6,565 nucleotides of DNA from Tannerella sp. (GTDB taxonomy: Bacteria > Bacteroidota > Bacteroidia > Bacteroidales > Tannerellaceae), in NCBI GenBank assembly GCA_031268395.1, contig JAIRXI010000043.1:1-6565 (forward strand), in the 5' to 3' direction. A program made the position numbers and the translations under genes. This document shows, piece by piece, positions 1 through 5,875 of the stretch (position 1 is its first letter; each line of letters starts with the position of its first letter). A model generated the notes under the pieces. That model had not been told where the DNA came from, made no database searches, and worked only from the letters and a program-made list of their open reading frames with translations.

Positions 1-266
1 ACGTCGATATCCTGGCGTACTTTCCAGTCGTTGTCCCGTTTTGTTCCGCGGACGTAGGGAAATTCTCCCGGAAGGGACGTAACGGTCTTCATCCCTTCGA
101 TGTCCTCCAACCGGTAAAAGGGATTCACGCCGAACCCTTCTCCGGTTTTCCATACCAGCTTTTTCTCGAACGGCGCCCCCTTGAGGTCGGCCGTAATTTT
201 TGCCATCCACTCTTCGGTGGATACGGGCGGAAATTCCGGGAAAAGCTTCTCTTTCAATTCTGTCAT
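1..266 (-). CDS. mutA: Methylmalonyl-CoA mutase small subunit, N-terminal part (cut by window edge)
   Basis: The minus strand reads from an ATG at 266-264 without a stop to the left edge, giving 88 codons. The residues match the start of the methylmalonyl-CoA mutase small (beta) chain: FPPVSTEEW at 12-20, then DLKGAPFEKKL at 27-37, then VNPFYRLED at 47-55. In this family MutA pairs with the catalytic, B12-binding MutB to interconvert succinyl-CoA and methylmalonyl-CoA, the route to propionate in Bacteroidales. The catalytic and cobalamin parts lie outside the window, so the call rests on the N-terminal signature. MutB shares a related N-terminus and is the main alternative. The start is preceded by an A/T-rich stretch, usual for Bacteroidetes. 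A likely promoter lies about 280 nt upstream, implying a long leader. Confidence 0.85.
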   Translation of the reverse strand, partial: MTELKEKLFPEFPPVSTEEWMAKITADLKGAPFEKKLVWKTGEGFGVNPFYRLEDIEGMKTVTSLPGEFPYVRGTKRDNDWKVRQDID

Positions 267-381
267 AAAATCAAAAACTTAATTCGTTTATCGTTGTCAT
301 ATAATTTAGTCTGTTCTGTCGGCCAAATCCCTGAAGTATGGGAAAATTTCAACGGCAGAACGGGAAAATGGGCTAATATAA

Positions 382-412
382 AAACAAGGGGAAAAACCGA
401 TTCCCCTTGTTT
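382..412. repeat. Perfect 12-bp hairpin in the mutA leader
   Basis: AAACAAGGGGAA (382-393) is fully complementary to TTCCCCTTGTTT (401-412) around a 7-nt loop (394-400). Read on the minus strand, the stem is followed by a T-rich run (TTTTATATT), so it could act as a Rho-independent terminator or attenuator. It would lie inside the putative mutA leader, about 115 nt before the start codon. On the plus strand no T-tract follows. Structure is seen directly; function is inferred. Confidence 0.6.
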
Positions 413-436
413 CAGTCTTCATTCTCCACCGGTTGA

Positions 437-456
437 GCGGCAAGGTGTTTTGCCGC
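437..456. repeat. 7-bp GC-rich hairpin next to the octamer repeat
   Basis: GCGGCAA (437-443) pairs with TTGCCGC (450-456) around a 6-nt loop. It sits just to the left of the octamer repeat and within the putative mutA leader. The string GCGGCAA occurs again at 542-548, overlapping the mutA promoter box. No T-tract follows on either strand. Confidence 0.45.
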
Positions 457-459
457 GAG

Positions 460-515
460 TTGAATCCTTGCATTCTTGAATCTTTGAATCCCCGAATTTC
501 TGAATCTTTAATACT
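460..515. repeat. Degenerate 8-bp tandem repeat, consensus TTGAATCY
   Basis: Read in strict 8-nt register from 460, the units are TTGAATCC, TTGCATTC, TTGAATCT, TTGAATCC, CCGAATTT, CTGAATCT and a decayed TTAATACT. Because 24 nt equals three units, the minus-strand open frame over it (start at 518) shows an 8-residue repeat, KDSEIRGF then KDSRMQGF. That indicates the frame is a by-product of the repeat rather than a gene. Two further perfect units (CCGAATCT twice) lie at 764-779. From memory, similar short repeats and the spurious IQRFKDS-like peptides they encode are frequent in Bacteroides intergenic DNA. Confidence 0.7.
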
Positions 516-545
516 CATTTATGTGTAGAAATGTTTAACACGCGG

Positions 546-574
546 CAAAGATACATCGTTTTTACGGAACAGCC
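546..574 (-). promoter_or_regulatory. Probable minus-strand promoter for mutA
   Basis: On the minus strand TATCTTTG (546-553) is a full match to the Bacteroidetes -7 box TAnnTTTG, and it is followed by GCCGC. The upstream -33 element is weak: the best candidate is a TTCG-like sequence about 20-22 nt before it instead of TTTG. If used, transcription would begin near 540 and run about 270 nt to the mutA ATG, passing through the octamer repeat and two hairpins. No better match was seen closer to mutA. Confidence 0.45.
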
Positions 575-663
575 ACGAAAATATTGTAAAAATGTGGCCG
601 GCGAGGAAAATCTGTCCGGGCCGGGAACGGAAAAACGGGGAAGAGACTGTCTCACGTACAGAA

Positions 664-697
664 AATCATCAATTCCTAATGTCAGGAATCGATGATT
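664..697. repeat. Long imperfect hairpin between the divergent promoters
   Basis: AATCATC (664-670) plus ATTCC (672-676) pair with GGAAT (685-689) plus GATGATT (691-697). There is one A/C mismatch and an 8-nt loop, giving 12 paired bases. A competing smaller hairpin, GGAATC-gat-GATTCC, spans 685-699. The element lies upstream of both predicted promoters, so neither predicted transcript would carry it. That leaves a protein-binding DNA site or a repeat remnant as possibilities. Confidence 0.5.
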
Positions 698-763
698 CCC
701 AAAATACGGATGAAACGGCTGCCGGAGTTGTGATTTATCCGATTCTGCGGAATCACCGGACCG

Positions 764-779
764 CCGAATCTCCGAATCT
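764..779. repeat. Two further copies of the GAATCT octamer
   Basis: CCGAATCT occurs twice in perfect tandem, followed by TTACGTCA. The unit matches the degenerate array at 460-515. It lies about 45 bp upstream of the -33 element of the ftsX promoter. Confidence 0.5.
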
Positions 780-821
780 TTACGTCAATGATCGCTATCC
801 TTCTCTAAATAAGATTAATTT

Positions 822-854
822 TTTGAGCAGTCTCCGTAAATCTCCTTACTTTTG
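822..854 (+). promoter_or_regulatory. Promoter of the ftsX operon
   Basis: TTTG at 822-825 and TACTTTTG at 847-854 match the Bacteroidetes -33/-7 pattern TTTG / TAnnTTTG with a 21-nt spacer. The start of transcription would be near 860, leaving a leader of about 57 nt before the ftsX ATG. That leader opens with a hairpin: GGGAAAA (866-872) pairs with TTTTCCC (879-885), extended by TTG (863-865) with CAA (887-889) across a bulged G886. No other equally good plus-strand promoter was seen inside the operon. Confidence 0.7.
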
Positions 855-916
855 TGGCGAAATTGGGGAAAAAATATCTTTTCCCGCAAGGTTTTATGTA
901 TTAAGCAAGAAAAATA

Positions 917-1792
917 ATGGCAACAAACAAGAAGATATTTCCTGTTTCTTTCTTCAATTCAAACTTGATTTCCGTCATGAGTGTTTCACTCGTGCTGTTT
1001 TTAATCGGGCTGTTTTTCATAGGAGGGCTGCTAAGCAATGAGTTGTCTATCTATATGAAGGAGAATTTTTCTTTTTCCATTGTACTGAAAGATAATGTGA
1101 AAGATGCGGACATCCGGCAAATGCAGAAAAACCTGAATACGCTGCCGTTCATTAAGTCCGTCCGGTATATTTCGAAGGAGAAAGCGGCCGAGGAGATGAT
1201 CGCCGAACTGGGTGAAGACCCGCAGGTGTTTCTGGGGTTCAATCCTTTCCAGGCATCGATGGAGATGCGGCTGAAATCGGAATACATGAATCAGGACAGT
1301 CTGCGCGTCGTCCAGAAAAAGTTGACTTCGTATGCCGGTGTGTCGGAACTGGTTTATCCGGAAGACATGATGCAGATTGTCAATCACAACGTCTGGCGAA
1401 TCGGGGTGGTTTTGTTTGTCCTGATTGTGACGCTGATGATGATTTCCTTCGCGCTGATCAGCAATACCATTCGACTGCTGATCTATTCCAAGCGTTTTCT
1501 GATCTATACCATGCGGCTGGTCGGCGCCACGAATGCATTCATTCGCTGGCCTTTCATTAAATACAACATCATCAGCGGCTTTTTTGCCGGCGCCCTGGCC
1601 ATATTGATGCTGATGGGCGCCTTATATGTCCAGCAGCATCTGGCCGGACTGGAGTTGATCGTCCCCTGGGAAAAGATATGGCGGGTCTATGCGGCAGTCA
1701 TGCTGCTGGGCATCCTGCTCTCCGGGATGTCGGCCTATTTGGCGGTGAACCGCTATTTGCGCATGGAAAGGGGAAAAATGTTTTATGTCTGA
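917..1792 (+). CDS. ftsX: Cell division protein FtsX (permease-like)
   Basis: This 291-residue protein has the FtsX layout. TM1 is at about 17-39, a periplasmic domain at about 42-158, TM2 at 161-184, a short cytoplasmic loop follows, then TM3 at about 217-238 and TM4 at about 257-277. The loop before TM3 carries the family motif RLVGAT (200-205). The periplasmic domain has the typical ISKEKAAEEM...NPF pattern (85-111). FtsX works with the ATPase FtsE at the division site and activates cell-wall hydrolases. It is shorter than the E. coli protein (about 350) because it lacks a long N-terminal cytoplasmic extension. The ATG at 917 follows an A-rich stretch and gives the expected start just before TM1. 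No ftsE is adjacent. It is first in the operon, 26 nt before the DUF3098 gene. Confidence 0.95.
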   Translation: MATNKKIFPVSFFNSNLISVMSVSLVLFLIGLFFIGGLLSNELSIYMKENFSFSIVLKDNVKDADIRQMQKNLNTLPFIKSVRYISKEKAAEEMIAELGEDPQVFLGFNPFQASMEMRLKSEYMNQDSLRVVQKKLTSYAGVSELVYPEDMMQIVNHNVWRIGVVLFVLIVTLMMISFALISNTIRLLIYSKRFLIYTMRLVGATNAFIRWPFIKYNIISGFFAGALAILMLMGALYVQQHLAGLELIVPWEKIWRVYAAVMLLGILLSGMSAYLAVNRYLRMERGKMFYV

Positions 1793-1818
1793 TTGTACAA
1801 CAAATAAATATAAAAACT

Positions 1819-2091
1819 ATGAATCGGGATTTTGCTTTTGGCAGAGGTAATTTTATCTGGATCGGATGTGCCGTCCTACTGATTGTGATCGGTTTTGTTT
1901 TAATGAGTGGCGGCGGTTCGCAGGACGGCGTTTCTTTCAATTCGTCGATTTTCAGCAAACAGCGGATTGTGGTGGCCCCGGTGGTGACGATGGCCGGATT
2001 TTTGTTGATGGTGGCAGGCATCCTGAAGAACGGAAAACCCCTGTCGAAGGACGAAAAGTCCCTGAAAGACAAGGGTAATGCTGCCAGATGA
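1819..2091 (+). CDS. DUF3098-type small membrane protein
   Basis: This is a 90-residue protein with two membrane segments, about 12-29 and 49-69. They are joined by a short polar loop containing GGGSQDGVSFNSSIFS (31-46), and a Lys-rich cytoplasmic tail follows (NGKPLSKDEKSLKDKG). Size, the FAFGRGNFIWIG-like start and the position between ftsX and uppP fit the DUF3098 family, known mainly from Bacteroidetes at this same place. Its function is unknown. The start at 1819 is chosen over an in-frame upstream codon at 1678, which would overlap ftsX by 115 nt and lacks the family's N-terminus. The ATG follows an A/T-rich stretch. Its last 14 nt overlap the start of uppP, so the two are probably translationally coupled. 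A role next to FtsX or UppP in the membrane is inference from context only. Confidence 0.88.
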   Translation: MNRDFAFGRGNFIWIGCAVLLIVIGFVLMSGGGSQDGVSFNSSIFSKQRIVVAPVVTMAGFLLMVAGILKNGKPLSKDEKSLKDKGNAAR

Positions 2092-2884
2092 ACTGATTGA
2101 AGCGCTTATTCTCGGTATCATTCAGGGACTGACGGAGTTTCTTCCGGTCAGCAGTAGCGGTCATCTGGCAATTGCAGGGACGCTGTTTGGGCTGGACGGC
2201 GGGGAAAACCTGACATTTGCAGTGGCTGTTCATGCCGCTACGGTGTTGAGTACGGTCTGCGTGTTGTGGAAAGAGGTGTCTGACCTGGTCAGGGGATTTT
2301 TTGCTTTCCGCTGGAACGGGGAGACGCAAATGCTTTGTAAAATAGGAATTTCGATGATTCCGGTAGGCATCGTCGGTCTGCTGCTCAGGGAGCAGGTGGA
2401 AACGCTGTTCGGGAGCGGACTGATGCTGACAGGCATCATGCTGCTGATTACGGCCGGCCTGCTGGCCTTTTCCGGCTTTGCCGGAGCGGCGCGGAAAGAT
2501 ACGATTTCCTTCCGGGATGCTTTTTGGATTGGAGTTGTTCAGGCATGTGCCGTACTGCCGGGCTTGTCGCGTTCGGGGTCGACCATTGCTGCCGGACTGC
2601 TGCTGAGGAACCGGAAGGAACAGGTGGCCAGATTCTCTTTCCTGATGGTCATTCTTCCGGTATTGGGAGAAGCCGTGCTGGACCTGTTGAAGGGCGGTTT
2701 TTCCGCAAAAGCGTCCGGTTTTGGGCCGGTGGCGCTGGGAGCCGGTTTCCTGGCCGCCTTCGTGACGGGAACACTGGCCTGCCGGTGGATGATTCAATCC
2801 GTCAAAAAGGGCAAACTGATTTATTTCGCATATTACTGCGTGATTGCCGGCCTGTTTGCCATCGTTTATTCATTACTGACGTGA
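2078..2884 (+). CDS. uppP: Undecaprenyl-diphosphate phosphatase UppP/BacA
   Basis: This 268-residue, highly hydrophobic protein is of usual BacA length. It dephosphorylates undecaprenyl pyrophosphate to the monophosphate carrier lipid used for peptidoglycan and surface glycans, and it can confer bacitracin resistance. Both signature motifs are present. The first is QGLTEFLPVSSSGHL (16-30), with the (E/Q)xxxE pair Q16 and E20 and with S26 and H29. The second is PGLSRSGST (161-169), with the catalytic Arg165. The segment FAVAVHAATVLS (47-58) also fits the family. The ATG at 2078 lies inside the 3' end of the DUF3098 gene and is preceded by AAGGG, too close to be an ideal ribosome site. No later ATG would retain the first motif. 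The truB gene begins 4 nt after the stop. Confidence 0.96.
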   Translation: MLPDELIEALILGIIQGLTEFLPVSSSGHLAIAGTLFGLDGGENLTFAVAVHAATVLSTVCVLWKEVSDLVRGFFAFRWNGETQMLCKIGISMIPVGIVGLLLREQVETLFGSGLMLTGIMLLITAGLLAFSGFAGAARKDTISFRDAFWIGVVQACAVLPGLSRSGSTIAAGLLLRNRKEQVARFSFLMVILPVLGEAVLDLLKGGFSAKASGFGPVALGAGFLAAFVTGTLACRWMIQSVKKGKLIYFAYYCVIAGLFAIVYSLLT

Positions 2885-2888
2885 AAAG

Positions 2889-3617
2889 ATGGAGCACAGA
2901 GAGATGGATTTTATTGCGGGAGAAACACTGTACTTCGACAAACCGCTCGACTGGACGTCGTTCGATTTGGTAAACAGGTTCCGTCACAGGCTTTCGCGCA
3001 AGCTGAACGTACGGAAAATCAAGGTAGGACATGCCGGAACGCTGGATCCGAAAGCGACGGGCGTCATGATTTTATGCACGGGGAAAGCGACAAGGCGGAT
3101 CGACGAGTTCCAGAGCCAGACCAAGGAATACGTCGCTACGCTCAAACTGGGCGAGACAACGCCTTCGTTCGACCTGGAAAGGGAGGTGGACCGGACGTAT
3201 CCGGTCGACCACATCACTTGCGGGATGGTGCGGGAAACACTGACGCAGTTTACGGGAGAAATCCGGCAGGTGCCGCCGGCCTTTTCGGCCTGCAAAATCA
3301 ACGGTAAACGGGCGTACGAACTGGCGCGAAAAGGCCGGGAGGCGTCGCTGAAAGCCCGGACGCTGGTTATCGACGAGATCGAACTGCTGACTTGCGCCTT
3401 GCCGGTGATTCAAATCCGGGTCGTCTGCAGCAAGGGCACATACATCCGGGCGCTGGCGCGCGACATCGGGATCGCGCTTCATTCCGGCGCACATCTGACG
3501 GCGTTGCAGCGCACGCGGATCGGAGACGTGACGCTGGACAGGTGTCTGCCGGCCGACCGGATGGATGATTTTTTGAGAGATATAATAATAAATACGATAG
3601 AAGATGAAACTGTCTAA
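2889..3617 (+). CDS. truB: tRNA pseudouridine-55 synthase TruB
   Basis: TruB converts U55 in the T-arm of tRNAs to pseudouridine. The 242-residue protein shows the catalytic motif GHAGTLDP (47-54) with the nucleophile Asp53, Tyr81 in [10 protein letters not shown], the QVPPAFSA segment (127-134), and [14 protein letters not shown] (181-194) containing Tyr185 and Arg187. It is much shorter than E. coli TruB (314) because the C-terminal PUA-like part is largely missing, a form common in Bacteroidetes. Two starts are possible: ATG at 2889 or the in-frame ATG at 2904 (Met6). The shorter form, beginning [14 protein letters not shown], resembles homologues better and follows a purine-rich AGAGAG. 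Its last 14 nt overlap queA, and the 3' end is unusually A/T-rich (about 3570-3603), which keeps the queA start region open. Confidence 0.95.
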   Translation: MEHREMDFIAGETLYFDKPLDWTSFDLVNRFRHRLSRKLNVRKIKVGHAGTLDPKATGVMILCTGKATRRIDEFQSQTKEYVATLKLGETTPSFDLEREVDRTYPVDHITCGMVRETLTQFTGEIRQVPPAFSACKINGKRAYELARKGREASLKARTLVIDEIELLTCALPVIQIRVVCSKGTYIRALARDIGIALHSGAHLTALQRTRIGDVTLDRCLPADRMDDFLRDIIINTIEDETV

Positions 3618-4653
3618 ATTCAAATTTAATTTGCCGGCGAATTTGATTGCCATGCATCCGGCGCCCCACCGGGATGAATCGCGCCTGATGGTGGTACACC
3701 GAAAGACCGGCAAGGTCGAACACAAGATATTCAAGGACCTGATAACCTATTTCAGCGCCGGAGATGTATTTGTCATGAACAATACCAGGGTATTTCCCGC
3801 CCGTCTGTACGGGAACAAGGAAAAGACGGGCGCAAAGATTGAAGTATTCCTGTTGCGCGAGTTGAATCCCAATCTCCACCTGTGGGACGTCCTGGTAGAC
3901 CCGGCGCGGAAAATCCGGATCGGCAACAAGCTGTATTTTGGAGAAGATGAATCCATTGTCGCCGAAGTGATTGACAACACGACTTCGCGCGGACGGACAC
4001 TGCGCTTCCTGTATGACGGTTCGCACGAGGAGTTCAAGAAAATACTGTATGCCATGGGCGAAACGCCCCTGCCCAAGTACATTGACCGCCCGGCACAACC
4101 CGAAGATGCCGAACGGTACCAGACCATTTATGCCACGGAAGAAGGCGCCGTAGTGGCGCCGGCTGCCGGCCTGCATTTCAGCCGGGAGCTGATGAGGCGG
4201 CTGGAAATCAAGGACTGCAAGTTCGCCTTCCTGACTGTTCATTCCGGACTGGGAAACTATCGTGAAATCGACGTGGAAGACCTGTCGAAACACAAGATTG
4301 ATTCCGAACAGATCATTATCGGCCGGGAAGTGACGGATACCGTCAACACGGCTATCAACAACGGACGCCGCATCTGTTCGGTCGGTTCGTCCGTGATGCG
4401 GGCGCTCGAATCGTCGGTAAGTACCGACAGGCATCTCAAGACATTTGACGGCTGGACGAACAAGTTTATTTTTCACCCTTACGAGTTCAGCATAGCCAAT
4501 GCCATGATCACCAATTTTCATCCGCCGCTTTCGACCCTGTTGATGATGACGGCCTCGTTTGGCGGCTATGAACTGACGATGTCCGCATACCAGACGGCCA
4601 TCAAGGAGAAGTACAAGTTCTGCGCCTACGGCGACGCGATGCTGATCCTCTAA
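3604..4653 (+). CDS. queA: S-adenosylmethionine:tRNA ribosyltransferase-isomerase QueA
   Basis: QueA moves and isomerises the ribosyl group of S-adenosylmethionine onto preQ1 at tRNA position 34, giving epoxyqueuosine. The 349-residue length is normal. Family blocks appear in order: [13 protein letters not shown] (24-36), [12 protein letters not shown] (59-70), [12 protein letters not shown] (152-163), [13 protein letters not shown] (171-183) with APAAGLHF (185-192), TVHSGLGNY (201-209), [12 protein letters not shown] (239-250), [12 protein letters not shown] (303-314) and the C-terminal [14 protein letters not shown] replaces the VGAGTF seen in proteobacteria; as I recall, Bacteroidales proteins show this variant. 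The start at 3604 lies within truB (14-nt overlap), suggesting coupled translation. A long open frame on the opposite strand here is a shadow of this gene. Confidence 0.97.
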   Translation: MKLSKFKFNLPANLIAMHPAPHRDESRLMVVHRKTGKVEHKIFKDLITYFSAGDVFVMNNTRVFPARLYGNKEKTGAKIEVFLLRELNPNLHLWDVLVDPARKIRIGNKLYFGEDESIVAEVIDNTTSRGRTLRFLYDGSHEEFKKILYAMGETPLPKYIDRPAQPEDAERYQTIYATEEGAVVAPAAGLHFSRELMRRLEIKDCKFAFLTVHSGLGNYREIDVEDLSKHKIDSEQIIIGREVTDTVNTAINNGRRICSVGSSVMRALESSVSTDRHLKTFDGWTNKFIFHPYEFSIANAMITNFHPPLSTLLMMTASFGGYELTMSAYQTAIKEKYKFCAYGDAMLIL

Positions 4654-4675
4654 CTCTGTAGCGGTAGCCCTGCGG

Positions 4676-5149
4676 ATGGCCATGACATACCTGGGTTTGG
4701 GCGCCAATCTCGGAAACCGTCAGCAGCAGTTGACGGCAGCAGCCATGCTGCTGGGCGAAAGGGCGGGACATCTCCTGGCTCTTTCCCGTTTCTACGACAC
4801 GGCGCCCTGGGGCTATGACTCGCCACATCCCTTCCTGAACGCCGCCGTTCAACTGGAAACCGCGCTTTCGCCGCAGAAACTGCTTGCCACCATCCTCCAA
4901 ATCGAACGCGATCTGGGGCGTACTTCCAAAACCGGCGGATCCATCTATCAGGATCGCCCGATTGACATCGATATCCTCCTGTACGACAGCTTAATCCTGG
5001 AGCAGCCCGACTTGATTCTGCCTCATCCCCGGATGCACCGGCGGACATTCGTTCTACAGCCTTTAGCCGAGATTGCTCCCTCGCTGCAACATCCGGTACT
5101 CAAACAGACCATCGCCGCGTTATACGAATCGGCAGCGGGAACGGAATGA
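4676..5149 (+). CDS. folK: 6-hydroxymethyl-7,8-dihydropterin pyrophosphokinase (HPPK)
   Basis: FolK transfers pyrophosphate from ATP to 6-hydroxymethyl-7,8-dihydropterin, the step before dihydropteroate synthase in folate synthesis. At 157 residues it is of normal monofunctional length. Motifs are GLGANLGNR (7-15), SRFYDTAPWG (37-46), the IERDLGR loop (76-82), YQDRPIDIDILLYD (91-104) with the Mg-binding pair Asp97/Asp99 and Arg94, and LPHPRMHRRTFVLQPLAEI (115-133). The start at 4676 is preceded by no clear ribosome site. The in-frame ATG at 4682 (Met3) would give MTYLGLGANLG and is equally plausible. It is the last gene of the operon, 22 nt after queA, and is followed by a terminator. Confidence 0.95.
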   Translation: MAMTYLGLGANLGNRQQQLTAAAMLLGERAGHLLALSRFYDTAPWGYDSPHPFLNAAVQLETALSPQKLLATILQIERDLGRTSKTGGSIYQDRPIDIDILLYDSLILEQPDLILPHPRMHRRTFVLQPLAEIAPSLQHPVLKQTIAALYESAAGTE

Positions 5150-5187
5150 TTAAAAGTTGCGAAATAAATAACATGTACGTGCTTTCC

Positions 5188-5217
5188 CGCATCCTGCGGA
5201 TGCGTCCTCTTTTTTCT
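5188..5217 (+). terminator. Rho-independent terminator after folK
   Basis: CGCATCC (5188-5194) pairs perfectly with GGATGCG (5198-5204) around a TGC loop. A pyrimidine run with six consecutive T (5210-5215) begins a few bases after the stem. It lies 39 nt after the folK stop and fits the end of the ftsX-folK operon. Confidence 0.7.
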
Positions 5218-5788
5218 CAACGGGGTTGCCGTTTCGTTAAAGACCTGTCCCGCGCGGGATAGTATATTGGCTGAAAATGAATGTCCGTCACATAGGGGAT
5301 TGGCCTTGTACAGAGACACCATTCATTGCTTTTCTGCAAAAAATGCGGTAACGAAAGGTTAGTTATATAAAAGGTCTTTTGTTCTTAAAATTAGGCAGAA
5401 AGGGCGTTTTGCATCTGCGCCGGTTCTCTCCCGTTTCACATTTATCCAAAATTCAGGTTATCAACAGGCTGTTCCCGCCGGGATGCTGTCCGTCCCGGTG
5501 CGTTCTGTTCCCGGCCGACATGCCGTACGGTTTGAACAGATGCCCTGTCCGCTTCCCGGTTCGGCCGGAAGACGGATAACATATTCAATCATAGCCGGAA
5601 AGAGCCGGAACGCATTTCCGAAACGGCGTGACGGAAGAAATGAATCCGGCGTCTGATACGCATCGCTGCGCCCGCAAATGACAGGATATGTTCATGTACG
5701 ATAATTTATTGTAACGTGTAAATTTATTAACGCATCAGGCCCCCTTGTGTTATATATTATTAAATCGTTTCGCAAATACTTCTTATTT
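5218..5788. other. Stretch without a recognisable gene, folK terminator to next promoter
   Basis: No open frame here has family motifs or a good start context; the longest (5379-5579) begins with TTG and looks accidental. Small repeats are visible: a 12-bp palindrome TCCCGCGCGGGA (5248-5259), an 8-bp inverted pair AATGAATG/CATTCATT (5277-5284 and 5320-5327), a tandem 10-mer AGCCGGAAAG/AGCCGGAACG (5593-5612), and a direct pair AATTTATT (5703-5710 and 5721-5728), each followed by AACG. The last 100 bases are A/T-rich, as expected ahead of a promoter. Confidence 0.6.
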
Positions 5789-5819
5789 TTTGTGCCTCTT
5801 AAAAGAATGTCTACCTTTG
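5789..5819 (+). promoter_or_regulatory. Strong Bacteroidetes-type promoter
   Basis: TTTG (5789-5792) and TACCTTTG (5812-5819) are exact matches to the -33 and -7 elements with a 19-nt spacer, the best promoter in the window. Transcription should begin near 5826. Downstream there is a hairpin leader, a dubious ORF at 5876, and, about 700 nt on, the gene starting at 6524/6530. The gene it serves is therefore uncertain. Confidence 0.75.
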
Positions 5820-5822
5820 GGG

Positions 5823-5867
5823 CCGGTTAAAATAATGGAATAAACCGGCATAAGGACCGGTTTATCC
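5823..5867 (+). promoter_or_regulatory. Leader with mutually exclusive hairpins
   Basis: TAAACCGG (5841-5848) pairs perfectly with CCGGTTTA (5857-5864) around an 8-nt loop. GGA (5837-5839) and TCC (5865-5867) extend the stem past a bulged A. A third segment, CCGGTT at 5823-5828, can instead pair with AACCGG (5843-5848), which destroys the first hairpin. The whole element starts at about the predicted transcription start and ends 8 nt before an ATG at 5876. Such an arrangement could regulate translation or transcript stability; no ligand or protein is suggested by the sequence. Confidence 0.5.
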
Positions 5868-5875
5868 TTAAAAAT

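Larger units (their letters stand above)
267..916. other. Divergent intergenic region between mutA and ftsX
   Basis: This 650-base stretch separates two divergent genes. It contains a 12-bp perfect hairpin (382-412), a 7-bp hairpin (437-456), an 8-bp tandem repeat (460-515), a minus-strand promoter-like box (546-553), a long imperfect hairpin (664-697), two more repeat units (764-779) and the ftsX promoter (822-854). The short open frames here lack family motifs and look accidental. I found no tRNA, and no B12-box (GCCACTG) on the minus strand that would suggest a cobalamin riboswitch for mutA. Confidence 0.7.

Noticed and set aside
306..518. 70-codon minus-strand open frame between mutA and ftsX
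   Set aside because: Its N-terminal half is the translation of the 8-bp tandem repeat and the rest covers two hairpins; no family resemblance.
267..553. Cobalamin riboswitch upstream of mutA
   Set aside because: The B12-box and the expected conserved core were not found on the minus strand by eye; only simple hairpins are present.
592..1041. 149-codon plus-strand open frame overlapping the start of ftsX
   Set aside because: It runs through the ftsX promoter and into ftsX in another frame; composition and lack of motifs point to chance.
1952..2797. 281-codon minus-strand open frame opposite uppP
   Set aside because: Low-complexity Gln/Arg/Pro/His-rich translation opposite a gene with both UppP signature motifs; a shadow frame.
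3367..4707. 446-codon open frame on the minus strand opposite queA and the end of truB
   Set aside because: It is antisense to clearly identified genes, has no recognisable motifs, is rich in Arg/His/Gly, and has no promoter or start context. It is a shadow caused by codon bias.
5232..5379. Inverted 8-mers TTTCGTTA/TAACGAAA and AAAGACCT/AGGTCTTT, suggestive of an invertible element
   Set aside because: The two pairs are not collinear (the order is not mirrored), so they do not make one inverted repeat. They enclose no promoter and no recombinase gene is in the window.
5379..5579. 66-codon plus-strand open frame after folK
   Set aside because: TTG start with no promoter or start context, Cys/Pro/Arg-rich, no recognisable similarity.
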